Of a stretch of 44,723 nt of DNA, positions 23,717-32,934 are shown one piece after another. The number at the start of each line of letters is the position of its first letter. Position 1 is the first letter of the stretch. The stretch is from the NCBI GenBank assembly GCA_022767125.1, contig JALEPZ010000042.1, forward strand, positions 1 to 44,723, read 5' to 3'. The stretch is from Phocaeicola plebeius. GTDB lineage: Bacteria; Bacteroidota; Bacteroidia; Bacteroidales; Bacteroidaceae. Below the pieces are notes generated by a model. The model ran no database searches. It saw only the letters and a program-made list of their open reading frames with translations, and was not told the origin of the DNA. The translations under genes and the position numbers were made by a program.

Positions 23717-25660
23717 TTAAATTTCATACTGACTCAATAGATAATTTGTACGCAAGATTTCTGCCACGTTCATAGCGAACGATACGGCGCCACGTCCCTT
23801 GAACGGCGGGTTGCCATCGAAAAGTTCAGGGATAGAGCCGATGCAGTGAGAAGTCATTTCGTCTTCATACCCGATCATCTGCCGTTCGATAAAGCCGACA
23901 GCACTGTTGCGGTAGATGCGGAGATAGGCTTCGAAATAGAATCCGGCCAGCCAAGGCCATGCGGTACCCTGATGATAAGCGTAGTCGCGCTGCATCTGCG
24001 GGCCTACATAGTTGGGGTTGTAACCTCCGCTCTTCGGGCTGAGTGAGCGAATGCCCTTCGGGGTCAGCAACTCCCGGGTAACGATGTCCACAATCCCCTT
24101 GCGCTGCTTGGCATCCAGCGGAGAATAATCGAAGGCTGCTGCAAAAATCATGTTCGGACGGACACTCCAGTCGGTACCGTTACCATCGACATAATCGAAC
24201 AAATAGCCATACTCGTTCAGGAAAGTACCCACAAAGGAAGGTCCCGACTTGAAAGCCAATTCACGAAGCTGCAACGAAAGATCAGATTCGGCACGGTCAT
24301 CCTGCAACAAATCGGCTGCAAACAGCAATGCGTTATACCACAAAGCATTGAATTCAACAATATAGCCGCTTCTCGGGATAACCAGACGGCCCCCTGCCGT
24401 AGAGTTCATCCATGTAATGGCCTTGTTGCGTCCTTCAGCATACACCAGTCCGTTGTCGTGCACCTTGAGGTTGGGATGTTTGCTGTCGCTCAAATAACGC
24501 ATGATAGCTGCCACCAACGGGAGGTATTTCTGACGGGCCGCATCGCGAGACACCATCTTGGCATACTGCTGGATGGCCCAAACAGCCCACATCAGTACAT
24601 CCGGATGCTCGATTTCGGTCAGTTTCGGATCAGTGGGTTCACCGGCCATGAACGCATAAATGGCCTTCTGGGCGGTCTCCATCACCTCATCGAACTTCTC
24701 TACTTCTTTGTTGGCCAGCATCAGTCCCGGAAGTGAAATGAACATGTCGCGGGCACGGCACTTGAACCAAGGATAGCCGGCCAGTACATAGGATTCATCC
24801 CCCTGACGGTTGAGGAACTGATGGGCAGCATTGATCAGACAATGTCTGAAATTGTCACGAGGAGTACGCTCTTCCACCTCGTCAGCGAAGAGCTGGAGCA
24901 GGTCTTCGGTATCCGTTTCCGAATCACCGCCGGAGAAAACAATGGATTCGCCCGGCTTGATTTCCATCTCGAAATAGCCCGGAACATACAAATCTTCATT
25001 GAAATCGTAACCGCGTTCTTGCTCCTTGGGGTACTCAATGCCGCGATACCAGTCGGGAGTAAAGACAAACTCGTTCTCCTTGCTGAATTGCATATACAAT
25101 TCGGGATAGCCCGGATACATCTTTGTCTTGATACCGTTTTCCACGATGTCGTAGTGACGGCTGGCTTGAGAATTCTCATGCGTATACTGGCGTACGCTTC
25201 GGAAAGCCAGGAAAGGACGCAAGCGAAGAATCGTCTTCGAGTGGGCACTGACCAACGTATAGCGAATCAGCACACGATTCTCATAATGTACGAAGACGCT
25301 TTCCTTCTTCAGAATAACGCCACCGACACGATAAATCGTCGTAGGCACCTTTTCACATTCAAATTCACGAATGTACTTGTGGCCACGCGGACTGAACACA
25401 TCGCCATGATACTTATGCAGCCCTAAATTAAACTCTGCCCCGTGTTGTATAACCGTTTCATCCAATGAGGATAGCATCACATGGTTGTCGTCGTCCAGTT
25501 CAGGAACCGGCATCACTAACAAACCATGGTATTTGCGAGTATTACAATCTACAATAGTAGAGCAATGATACGCTCCTGAACGATTGGTACGAAGGATCTC
25601 ACGAGGGAGTGATTCTTCCAGGTTCGTCATTAGCGTTTTGTCAAATCGTAAATAGCTCAT
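23717..25660 (-). CDS. Glycogen debranching enzyme (amylo-alpha-1,6-glucosidase type)
   Basis: This enzyme is predicted to remove alpha-1,6 branches from glycogen. The 647 residues comprise an N-terminal beta-rich domain (about 1-250, NRSGAYHCSTIVDCNTRKYH near the start) and a C-terminal (alpha/alpha)6 barrel with WFKCRARDMFISLPGL, GNGTDWSVRPN and QRDYAYHQGTAWPWL. These are typical of the bacterial Gde family. There is no signal peptide, so it is cytoplasmic. It is the first gene of the glycogen operon, with a strong two-box promoter 60 nt upstream. Confidence 0.93.
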   Translation of the reverse strand: MSYLRFDKTLMTNLEESLPREILRTNRSGAYHCSTIVDCNTRKYHGLLVMPVPELDDDNHVMLSSLDETVIQHGAEFNLGLHKYHGDVFSPRGHKYIREFECEKVPTTIYRVGGVILKKESVFVHYENRVLIRYTLVSAHSKTILRLRPFLAFRSVRQYTHENSQASRHYDIVENGIKTKMYPGYPELYMQFSKENEFVFTPDWYRGIEYPKEQERGYDFNEDLYVPGYFEMEIKPGESIVFSGGDSETDTEDLLQLFADEVEERTPRDNFRHCLINAAHQFLNRQGDESYVLAGYPWFKCRARDMFISLPGLMLANKEVEKFDEVMETAQKAIYAFMAGEPTDPKLTEIEHPDVLMWAVWAIQQYAKMVSRDAARQKYLPLVAAIMRYLSDSKHPNLKVHDNGLVYAEGRNKAITWMNSTAGGRLVIPRSGYIVEFNALWYNALLFAADLLQDDRAESDLSLQLRELAFKSGPSFVGTFLNEYGYLFDYVDGNGTDWSVRPNMIFAAAFDYSPLDAKQRKGIVDIVTRELLTPKGIRSLSPKSGGYNPNYVGPQMQRDYAYHQGTAWPWLAGFYFEAYLRIYRNSAVGFIERQMIGYEDEMTSHCIGSIPELFDGNPPFKGRGAVSFAMNVAEILRTNYLLSQYEI

Positions 25661-25721
25661 AGCTGTTATATTAAGGTTGTTTACAATATGTTTACGAATA
25701 AAACTTAATTTTATTTCCCTT

Positions 25722-25751
25722 CAAAATTAGTAAATATATTATCAAACCAAA
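25722..25751 (-). promoter_or_regulatory. Promoter of the glycogen operon
   Basis: On the minus strand the -33 box TTTG (25748-25751) is 18 nt from the -7 box TAATTTTG (25722-25729). Both boxes match the Bacteroides consensus. The transcription start would be near 25715, with a leader of about 55 nt. The flanking DNA is very A/T-rich. Confidence 0.65.
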
Positions 25752-25855
25752 AGTTTTTACCTTTTTTTTTCTAACAAAATCACTAAAAAACCGTTTTCCA
25801 AAGAAAAAGGCCATAAAATTCATTATGAATTGTACGCTTGGAGTTGGCAAATAGC

Positions 25856-25904
25856 AAAAAAAAAGCGAAGAAAGAGCCTCTGAAAAGAGTTCCCTTCTTC
25901 GCTT
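25856..25904 (-). terminator. Terminator of serS
   Basis: A perfect 10-bp stem AAGCGAAGAA/TTCTTCGCTT (25895-25904 with 25863-25872) has a 22-nt loop, part of which also pairs. On the minus strand it is followed by a run of nine T. It begins 28 nt after the serS stop and separates serS from the glycogen operon. Confidence 0.85.
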
Positions 25905-25932
25905 ATAGCCATCCTGTACCTTCAAAGGTACA

Positions 25933-27207
25933 TCAGTCAATCATCTCAAATCCGCAATAAGGAACAAGTGCCTTCGGAATACGGATGCCTTCGGGGGTCT
26001 GGTTGTTTTCCAGCAAGGCAGCCACGATGCGAGGCAATGCGAGAGCGGAGCCGTTCAGCGTATGACAGAGTTCAATCTTCTTCTCAGCATTGCGGTAACG
26101 GCATTTCAGGCGATTGGCCTGATACGTGTCGAAGTTAGAGACCGAGCTGACTTCCAGCCAACGCTTTTGGGCTTCGGAATACACTTCAAAGTCATAGCAG
26201 ATAGCTGCCGTGAAACTCATATCGCCACCGCAAAGGCGCAGGATACGATACGGAAGTTCCAACTTCTGCAACAGGCCTTCCACATGAGCCAGCATCTCCT
26301 GGTGCGACTGCTCGCTGTGTTCCGGTTTGTCGATGCGTACCAGTTCCACTTTCGAGAACTCATGCAGACGGTTCAGGCCACGAACATCCTTGCCATACGA
26401 GCCGGCTTCCCGGCGGAAACATTCGGTATAGGCACAATTCTTGATCGGCAATTGTTTTTCATCCAGAATTACGTCACGGTAGATATTGGTCACAGGCACT
26501 TCGGCCGTAGGAATCAGATAAAGGTCATCCACCTCACAATGATACATCTGACCCTCTTTGTCGGGCAACTGCCCCGTTCCGTAGCCTGAAGCGGCGTTCA
26601 CCACCGTGGGGGGCATAATTTCAGTGTAACCTGCCGCACTGGCTTCATCCAAGAAGAAATTGATGAGGGCACGCTGCAGACGGGCACCCTTTCCTTTATA
26701 GACAGGGAAACCCGCGCCACTGATCTTCACCCCCAGGTCAAAGTCGATGATATCGTACCGCTTGGCCAGTTCCCAATGAGGAAGCGCATCCTTCGGAAGC
26801 TCGGTTTCCATGCCTCCCATTTTGACCACCAGGTTATCTTCTGCGCCCGCTCCTTCCGGAACCAAATCGTAGGGGATGTTGGGGATGGTGTACAACAATG
26901 ACTGCAGGTCGTCGGCAGCCTGATTCATGGTTGCCTGCAATTCTTTGCTGGCTTCCTTGAACGAAGCCACACGTGCCTTGACCGCTTCTGCCTCTTCTTT
27001 CTTTCCTTCCTTCATCAGTGCGCCGATACTCTTCGACAGGGAGTTCACCTCGGCGAGGTTCTTATCTAATTGATTCTGTGCATTACGTCGTTTATCATTG
27101 ATTTCCAGCACCTTCCCAATAGTTTCCTTAGCATGGGCGAAATGCTTCTTCTCCAGGCCTCTGATCACTCTTTCAGTGTCGTCTGTAATTTGTTTGATAG
27201 TAAGCAT
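25933..27207 (-). CDS. serS: Seryl-tRNA synthetase
   Basis: SerS charges tRNA-Ser and tRNA-Sec-type acceptors with serine. The 424 residues comprise the N-terminal antiparallel coiled-coil arm (about 1-105) that holds the tRNA variable arm, followed by a class II catalytic core. Motif 2 is ECFRREAGSYG and motif 3 is GSALALPRIVAALLENNQ. The start (MLTIKQITDDTERVIRGLEKK) is the usual bacterial beginning. It is a single gene with its own terminator and a probable -7 box. Confidence 0.98.
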   Translation of the reverse strand: MLTIKQITDDTERVIRGLEKKHFAHAKETIGKVLEINDKRRNAQNQLDKNLAEVNSLSKSIGALMKEGKKEEAEAVKARVASFKEASKELQATMNQAADDLQSLLYTIPNIPYDLVPEGAGAEDNLVVKMGGMETELPKDALPHWELAKRYDIIDFDLGVKISGAGFPVYKGKGARLQRALINFFLDEASAAGYTEIMPPTVVNAASGYGTGQLPDKEGQMYHCEVDDLYLIPTAEVPVTNIYRDVILDEKQLPIKNCAYTECFRREAGSYGKDVRGLNRLHEFSKVELVRIDKPEHSEQSHQEMLAHVEGLLQKLELPYRILRLCGGDMSFTAAICYDFEVYSEAQKRWLEVSSVSNFDTYQANRLKCRYRNAEKKIELCHTLNGSALALPRIVAALLENNQTPEGIRIPKALVPYCGFEMID

Positions 27208-27240
27208 AACTTTCTGTTTTTATCATTTCGTTGGATGCTG

Positions 27241-27248
27241 CAAAGATA
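27241..27248 (-). promoter_or_regulatory. Possible -7 box of serS
   Basis: On the minus strand TATCTTTG matches TAnnTTTG, 34 nt before the start codon. No clear -33 TTTG is seen. Confidence 0.45.
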
Positions 27249-27361
27249 GAGTTTTTTTAAACACGACGTATTTTTATGATTAAAAAATGATAATAAAAGC
27301 CGGCCATTTCACTTCTTTTACCTATATTTATCGACAGAAACAACTTCATAGAACAGACATT

Positions 27362-28027
27362 ATGGAAAGCCACATTACCGACATTACGATTCTGATTGCG
27401 GTCATTGCGCTGTCGTTATGGCCTATCGTACTATTCATCTTGCGTTTCCTGCACGAACGGAACAAACGATTGGAGCGGTTGGACCGCCTGACCAAGAATG
27501 AGCTGGATGACATCTCGACCCAAGAACTCGTCACACAGACCTTACAGAAAATCGGCTGCCAGCCTGAAACGGACGAGGAAGGACATATCAACTTCAAATA
27601 CCAAGGAGAAGATTTCTATATCGCCGCCGAGGAAGGAAGCCGTTTCATCATGATCTGGAATCCGTGGTGGGGAAGCATCAGTTCCGACAACGAGGCCCTC
27701 CCCTATCTAAAGGAGGTCATTAATCTGACCAATGTCAGTTCACTGGTGACGGCGGTCTTCGTCACTGACGAGGATGACGAAAAGACCATCGGACTACACG
27801 CCCACTGCCATACGTTCTTTTCTCCGGGAGAAGGGCAACTCGATGAGCATTTGAAATTGCTGCTCGACTCCTTCTTCGATACACAAACCGCCATCAAGGA
27901 GAGCATGAACCAGATTGGTTCGGCGGTAGCCGCGCAGCAGGAAAAGGAACGGGTAAAAATTAAAGGGTTCGCTGCCTATAAAGAAAACACCTCGCCCATC
28001 GAAGCGGGCGGGAAAAAGACAGATTAA
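27362..28027 (+). CDS. Membrane-anchored YbjN-like protein
   Basis: The chosen start (MESHITDITILIAVIALSLW) puts one membrane helix (about residues 9-30) at the N-terminus. An earlier in-frame start at 27287 would add 25 residues with no clear purpose. After a charged coiled segment, residues of about 55-180 form an alpha/beta domain (INFKYQGEDFYIAAEEGSRF, then a helix and strands). It resembles the YbjN / type III secretion chaperone-like fold. The C-terminus is Lys/Glu-rich. The function is unknown. It is 11 nt before the next gene and probably forms an operon with it. Confidence 0.65.
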   Translation: MESHITDITILIAVIALSLWPIVLFILRFLHERNKRLERLDRLTKNELDDISTQELVTQTLQKIGCQPETDEEGHINFKYQGEDFYIAAEEGSRFIMIWNPWWGSISSDNEALPYLKEVINLTNVSSLVTAVFVTDEDDEKTIGLHAHCHTFFSPGEGQLDEHLKLLLDSFFDTQTAIKESMNQIGSAVAAQQEKERVKIKGFAAYKENTSPIEAGGKKTD

Positions 28028-28038
28028 ACAACTACCTC

Positions 28039-29211
28039 ATGAACAAACGACACTTGTATCCGAAAGACTGGTTGCTGCTACATCCTTATAAGAGTCTGCA
28101 ACCGACCGACCTGTATTTCGTTGAATTGGCCAACCGACTCTATACCGCCCTTCCACGAGTGGAAGGATTGCCCGAACACTACCGGCAACGGCTGTGCTGG
28201 TATGCAGCCGCTTATCTGGAAGACACCATCTCCGGGCTGGGGTTATGGCAGACCTTCGTCCGGCTGCATCAGCAACTGTATGGAAAGCCCCTCCCTTTCT
28301 ATCACACAGAGGAAACCGATTACCTACTGGATGAAATCAATGCGGACGACCTGCGTTTTATTGTCTGGAACACCTGGCAGAAAATGGAAGCCGCCCATCC
28401 TTTTCTCTCTCCATTTGACCCGCGCATCAACATCCTGACCGATGCGCTCTACCCATTATTGGAGGTAGCCTACGAGGAGGCTCCCGAGAACGAACGGCTG
28501 AAAGGGTTCTTCGAGCACCCGGGAAGCGCCACAACAGCCACTGAAAAGCTGAATTGGCTGTTCGGCAGCACTTACCTGACAGAACCTTCCATGGCTCCTT
28601 ACTTGCCCAACGTGAAACCGTCTGACCGTTTCATCATTCCGACCGGTCCCCTGGCCCTTTTCCTCCATGAATGGATAGCGGCTCTCTCTCCCTGCCCCGA
28701 CGAATGGGAATCCCTAAAAGGGCTTCGTCCGGCCACTCCGGAATTATCTCCTCAGGTTCTGGAACGGAATCAGACCACGTTCCGACTGTTTACAGCAGGT
28801 ACGGGCGGAGCACCCATCGTTTATCTGGATGGATACGATGCCCTGCACCGCTTTCTCGTAGAGACCTTACGCTGGCCGGATGACGACATTCATACGCTGC
28901 CTCACCTGCGTCCGTACTCCGACTTCATTCTGATGTGCCATCCGCAAAAAGGAATCCTGCTGGCCAAGGACATCTGTCCCTATATCGCAGACCCGTTGAA
29001 TTCCTTGTACAATCCCCAAGAAGCGGGACAAAACGCTTTCCGCCTGCTGACAGAAGAAACGCTTTGCCCGCCTGATCTTCTGACGTACACTATCCGCCAT
29101 GGTTTCCTGCCCGATGCCTGCCTGCCCCAAACCGGCGAAACAGCTTTCGTCCAGGAAAACCTTGACTTTTTGGCCCGTCATACCTTATTATATTATTATC
29201 GCGGAGACTGA
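28039..29211 (+). CDS. Uncharacterised Bacteroidetes protein, 390 residues
   Basis: The protein is soluble, rich in Leu, Pro, Tyr and Trp, and has no signal peptide or membrane segment. It begins MNKRHLYPKDWLLLHPYKSL. I do not firmly recognise it. It may belong to the Bacteroidetes family catalogued as DUF3843, but this is from memory. No catalytic motif is evident. It follows the YbjN-like gene by 11 nt, so the two may act together. Its last 16 nt overlap the 3' end of the convergent GH84 gene. Codon use is like the neighbours, which supports a real gene. Confidence 0.75.
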   Translation: MNKRHLYPKDWLLLHPYKSLQPTDLYFVELANRLYTALPRVEGLPEHYRQRLCWYAAAYLEDTISGLGLWQTFVRLHQQLYGKPLPFYHTEETDYLLDEINADDLRFIVWNTWQKMEAAHPFLSPFDPRINILTDALYPLLEVAYEEAPENERLKGFFEHPGSATTATEKLNWLFGSTYLTEPSMAPYLPNVKPSDRFIIPTGPLALFLHEWIAALSPCPDEWESLKGLRPATPELSPQVLERNQTTFRLFTAGTGGAPIVYLDGYDALHRFLVETLRWPDDDIHTLPHLRPYSDFILMCHPQKGILLAKDICPYIADPLNSLYNPQEAGQNAFRLLTEETLCPPDLLTYTIRHGFLPDACLPQTGETAFVQENLDFLARHTLLYYYRGD

Positions 29212-31439
29212 CCTTCATTTTCAGCCGGACTGATGCGGAACAGCTTGAAGTACACTTTCTGTTCGGCATCGGTATGGTTCGTCAGCCGCACAGCCGTCAC
29301 TTTCCGTCCGGACACTTCTGCCTGTAGGATGGTTTTGCGTCCCGTCGGTGTTACGGCCACTTCCTGCCATCCCTCATCGGTCTTAATGTCCAACCGGAAA
29401 GCGGCTTCGGCTCCGGCCGTTCCCAAATCAAACAGCAACGACTCCAGCGTTCTGGCATAATCCAGTTCCACCGTCACCTGACCGCCAGCCTGCCACAGAA
29501 TGACTTCGTTCGAGGGGGTTACTTCACCCGTCCGACCCTTGCGTCGTACCGGCAACTGCGATAACTGACGAACATTGCTACGAAGGGTATAGGGCATATA
29601 GGCTGTTTCCGACTCCAGTCGAGCGCCGGTTGCCTGGTTCCAGCGTTCGGTGGCCGTCTGGAACAACGCATCGAAAGTAGGCTGCAACCGCTTGCTACCT
29701 GTCTTCACCCCCGGCTGATATGGATTCTGGTTGTAAGTGGCATCCACCTCGCCCATCAATGCCTGCAACGCCTTGGCATGGGCATAGGCCGTACCGAACG
29801 TCTCGCTGTAGCCTGACAGCTCGGCTTCCGCCATTGTCAGTACTTCGTCCCCATACTCGCCCATCAGTTTGAACTGTAACAGCCACGGACGGATATCCTC
29901 AATGAGCGCACGGTTTTCCGTGCTGGCCAGCAATGCATCGGCAGCCACCCGAATGTTCCGACACTCTTCCCGCACTGCCTTCCAAGCCGTGTCCTCCTTG
30001 CGTCTATCCTGCGTATAGGCATTCAGCAATTCCTCCAACTGGGGGCGCAAAGCTTCCGACTCTTCCCGGTTAAAGCGATGTCCGTTCTTCCCCAGGTCCG
30101 AGTTATGGGTAGCGAATGTCTCCAGATAAGCAGCATGTTGGGGCATGAGCGACTGCAATGCCCGTTTCCACGACGCATGGCTATCATAGGCTTCCAAGTT
30201 CCAGGCATAGTCCGCCACCGAATAAAGGGCTACTTTCGAAGCCTCAGGATGCTCCATCGGATTTGAGACAAAAGCCGCCAAGTCATCCTTAATGTCCAAT
30301 CCGTTGCCATATACAGGACCCATCAGCAAATGGTCGCGCACATAGTCGGACACGGGAAAGTTCCACCAGATATAAGCGTTCCGTTTGAGCAGCGGGTTGA
30401 TGAAATCCATCGAAGGCTTGTCAATGCAGGCGATGACCCTGTCACCGGTCCACATAATCTGGATTCCCTTATTCAGCCGGTCGCCCAAAGTAGGCAGATA
30501 ACCGCCCTCGACATTCGACCATGACTTGTTGTATTCGGTGGGACACATCACCAGGGGTGCCACATCTCCCTTCACTTTCACGAAATGGTCGTCTATATAA
30601 TTCAGCAAGGCAGCCTGCTTGTCCGCCTTCGTCCCCTCACCGGATATGTCATCGAAAAATACGGCAAATGCCCGTACTCCCAATTCGTACATCCGTTCGA
30701 ACTTGTTCATAAGCGCATCCCGGTCTTCCTCGTTCCAGCGGATGTCCTGTCCCGGATGGATAGCCCAATAAAACAGCACGTTATTCTCGTTTGCCCGTTG
30801 CACCAGCTGCTGCAGTTGGGCAGCCTCCTGCTGGGGATAGGGCTTCCGCCAGTTAGGGGTACTATGATAAGGGTCGTCTTTGGGGCCGTATAGGTACACA
30901 TTCATCTTGTTACGGCCATAAAAATCCAGTTGGCTCAACCGGGCTTCATGGCTCCATGGAGTACCATAAAAACCCTCCACCACTCCACGGAAGGGAACAT
31001 CCGGATAGTCCTTCACCTCCACCAATGGTACCTTTCCCTGTGCCAACAGCTGTGCGAATGTCTGCACCCCGTAATAGGCTCCACGTTCATCGGAACCGAC
31101 AATCACAACCGCTTCCTTTCCTACAATAAGATAATAGCCTTCAGCCACTTGCGGAACTTTCACGGCATATTTCTTCATGTTCTTGTCGCTCTTCAGCCCT
31201 ACCTTCACTATCAGTTTATTTCCGTCAGTGACAGGAGATGCTATCGACCGCAACAATTTTTCCGTCGGAGTTCCTGCCAACGAAGGTGCCACCTCCAGGT
31301 GAAAGTCAACGGACAGAAAAACCGAGTCCGACGCTTCTACACAGGACTGAGGTGTGGGTTGAATATACAATTGTTGGGCGCCTAATGTGCCCCAAAACAA
31401 AGATGCCAATGTTCCCATCAGCCAAGAATGATTCTTCAT
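29196..31439 (-). CDS. GH84 beta-N-acetylglucosaminidase (O-GlcNAcase type)
   Basis: This is a predicted periplasmic or secreted enzyme that removes beta-linked N-acetylglucosamine by substrate-assisted catalysis. A signal peptide (1-21, ending TLGA) precedes an N-terminal alpha/beta domain (about 22-145). The TIM barrel starts RGVVEGFYGTPWSHEAR, and the catalytic Asp pair is 263-264 in AVFFDDISGEG. A helical domain and a C-terminal beta domain follow. The 747-residue length and layout match the well-studied Bacteroides thetaiotaomicron GH84 enzyme, which acts on host-type glycans. It is a single gene, not in an obvious SusCD locus. It overlaps the convergent neighbour by 16 nt, and a -7-like box lies 28 nt upstream. 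Confidence 0.95.
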   Translation of the reverse strand: MKNHSWLMGTLASLFWGTLGAQQLYIQPTPQSCVEASDSVFLSVDFHLEVAPSLAGTPTEKLLRSIASPVTDGNKLIVKVGLKSDKNMKKYAVKVPQVAEGYYLIVGKEAVVIVGSDERGAYYGVQTFAQLLAQGKVPLVEVKDYPDVPFRGVVEGFYGTPWSHEARLSQLDFYGRNKMNVYLYGPKDDPYHSTPNWRKPYPQQEAAQLQQLVQRANENNVLFYWAIHPGQDIRWNEEDRDALMNKFERMYELGVRAFAVFFDDISGEGTKADKQAALLNYIDDHFVKVKGDVAPLVMCPTEYNKSWSNVEGGYLPTLGDRLNKGIQIMWTGDRVIACIDKPSMDFINPLLKRNAYIWWNFPVSDYVRDHLLMGPVYGNGLDIKDDLAAFVSNPMEHPEASKVALYSVADYAWNLEAYDSHASWKRALQSLMPQHAAYLETFATHNSDLGKNGHRFNREESEALRPQLEELLNAYTQDRRKEDTAWKAVREECRNIRVAADALLASTENRALIEDIRPWLLQFKLMGEYGDEVLTMAEAELSGYSETFGTAYAHAKALQALMGEVDATYNQNPYQPGVKTGSKRLQPTFDALFQTATERWNQATGARLESETAYMPYTLRSNVRQLSQLPVRRKGRTGEVTPSNEVILWQAGGQVTVELDYARTLESLLFDLGTAGAEAAFRLDIKTDEGWQEVAVTPTGRKTILQAEVSGRKVTAVRLTNHTDAEQKVYFKLFRISPAENEGQSPR

Positions 31440-31466
31440 AGATGTTACTTTTTAAGATGATGCTTA

Positions 31467-31474
31467 CAAAAATA
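31467..31474 (-). promoter_or_regulatory. Possible -7 box of the GH84 gene
   Basis: On the minus strand TATTTTTG matches TAnnTTTG, 28 nt before the start codon. The -33 position lacks TTTG. Confidence 0.4.
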
Positions 31475-31554
31475 GGACTTTTTCTCGGCATTCCCTATGG
31501 ATTGCCAAGAAAAATGATGATATTTGCAGTCCGACTATATAAGAATCAAACATC

Positions 31555-32859
31555 ATGAACTATCAAGAGACTCTCACCTATTTATATAATAGTGCTCCTT
31601 TGTTCCAGCATGTAGGAAAAGAAGCCTATAAGGAAGGCCTGGAAAATACCCTTCGACTGGACGAACACTTCGGGCACCCACACCGCCGATTCAGAACCTT
31701 GCATGTAGCCGGCACCAACGGAAAAGGTTCCTGTTCACATACCTTAGCCGCCATCCTGCAATCGGCAGGATATCGTGTCGGTCTGTACACTTCGCCTCAC
31801 CTGGTCGATTTCCGTGAACGCATCCGCGTAAACGGTATTCCTGTACCAGAATCATTTGTCATCGACTTTGTAGAACAGCACCGTCCTTTTTTCGAGCCCC
31901 TGCATCCTTCCTTCTTCGAGCTGGCCACAGCCATGGCCTTTCACTATTTCGAGCAGCAACAAGTGGATGTAGCCGTCATTGAAGTAGGTTTGGGAGGCCG
32001 GCTGGACTGTACGAACATCATTACTCCCGACCTGAGCCTGATTACCAATATCAGTTTCGACCACGTGCAGTTTCTCGGCGACACACTGGCCAAGATAGCG
32101 TCTGAAAAGGCCGGTATCATCAAAGCAGGCATTCCCGTGGTCATCGGTGAGGCGACTTCCGAAACCCGGCCGGTTTTCCAGACCAAAGCCGAGCAAGAAG
32201 GAGCTCCCATTTGTTTTGCGGAAGATACTCCATTAGTACTTTCCTCCTGTCACCACGGAGCAGGTGGAACCCTCTACGAAACCATGGACTATGCCCATCT
32301 GCATGGCGAGCTGGGCGGCCTTTGTCAAGACAAGAACACCAACACCCTGCTATGGGCCCTACGTTGCCTCCAGCAAATCGGTTACCGCTTCACCGAAGCG
32401 GATGTCCGCAACGGATTTGGACACGTTTGTGAACTGACCGGTCTGATGGGCCGCTGGCAACAGCTGGAAAGCCATCCTACCCTGCTTTGTGATACGGGAC
32501 ATAACGTAGGTGGCATCCGATACATTGTCGAACAGCTCAAGCTCCAACACTACCGCCGACTGCACATGGTCATCGGCATGGTGAACGATAAAGATATCAG
32601 TGGCGTGTTAGAACTCCTGCCGAAAGATGCCGCCTACTACTTTACCCAAGCCAGTGTGAAACGGGCCCTACCTGCCGCCGACATACAGGCACTGGCCGCC
32701 CGGTACGGGCTGAAAGGAGATGCTTATCCAGACGTGGCCAGTGCTGTCTGTGCCGCCAAGGCAAATGTGACAACCCAAGATTTCATATTTGTGGGGGGCA
32801 GCAGTTTTATAGTGGCTGATTTGCTGAATTTCTACGCCGGAAATCACGACTTTTCTTGA
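31555..32859 (+). CDS. folC: Bifunctional folylpolyglutamate / dihydrofolate synthase
   Basis: FolC adds glutamate to folates, and in the bifunctional form also makes dihydrofolate from dihydropteroate. The Mur-ligase-like P-loop is GTNGKGS (53-59), and the folate-binding segment SPHLVDFRERIRVNG follows. The conserved EVGLGGRLDCTNI and ITNISFDHVQFLG are present, as is the C-terminal domain with LLCDTGHNVGG. At 434 residues it is normal. It is divergent from the GH84 gene. GATATTTG just upstream (31518-31525) is one base from a -7 box. Confidence 0.95.
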   Translation: MNYQETLTYLYNSAPLFQHVGKEAYKEGLENTLRLDEHFGHPHRRFRTLHVAGTNGKGSCSHTLAAILQSAGYRVGLYTSPHLVDFRERIRVNGIPVPESFVIDFVEQHRPFFEPLHPSFFELATAMAFHYFEQQQVDVAVIEVGLGGRLDCTNIITPDLSLITNISFDHVQFLGDTLAKIASEKAGIIKAGIPVVIGEATSETRPVFQTKAEQEGAPICFAEDTPLVLSSCHHGAGGTLYETMDYAHLHGELGGLCQDKNTNTLLWALRCLQQIGYRFTEADVRNGFGHVCELTGLMGRWQQLESHPTLLCDTGHNVGGIRYIVEQLKLQHYRRLHMVIGMVNDKDISGVLELLPKDAAYYFTQASVKRALPAADIQALAARYGLKGDAYPDVASAVCAAKANVTTQDFIFVGGSSFIVADLLNFYAGNHDFS

Positions 32860-32864
32860 AAAAG

Positions 32865-32896
32865 TTTGCGGATTTTAGGAAAAATCTTTTTATTTG
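32865..32896 (+). promoter_or_regulatory. Possible promoter of the galM operon
   Basis: TTTG (32865-32868) is 20 nt from TTTATTTG (32889-32896), which differs from TAnnTTTG at one position. The transcription start would be near 32903, about 32 nt before galM. The -33 box lies just after the folC stop. Confidence 0.45.
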
Positions 32897-32934
32897 CATA
32901 TCCATTTGGAGGATAGACATAAAACATTTAGATT

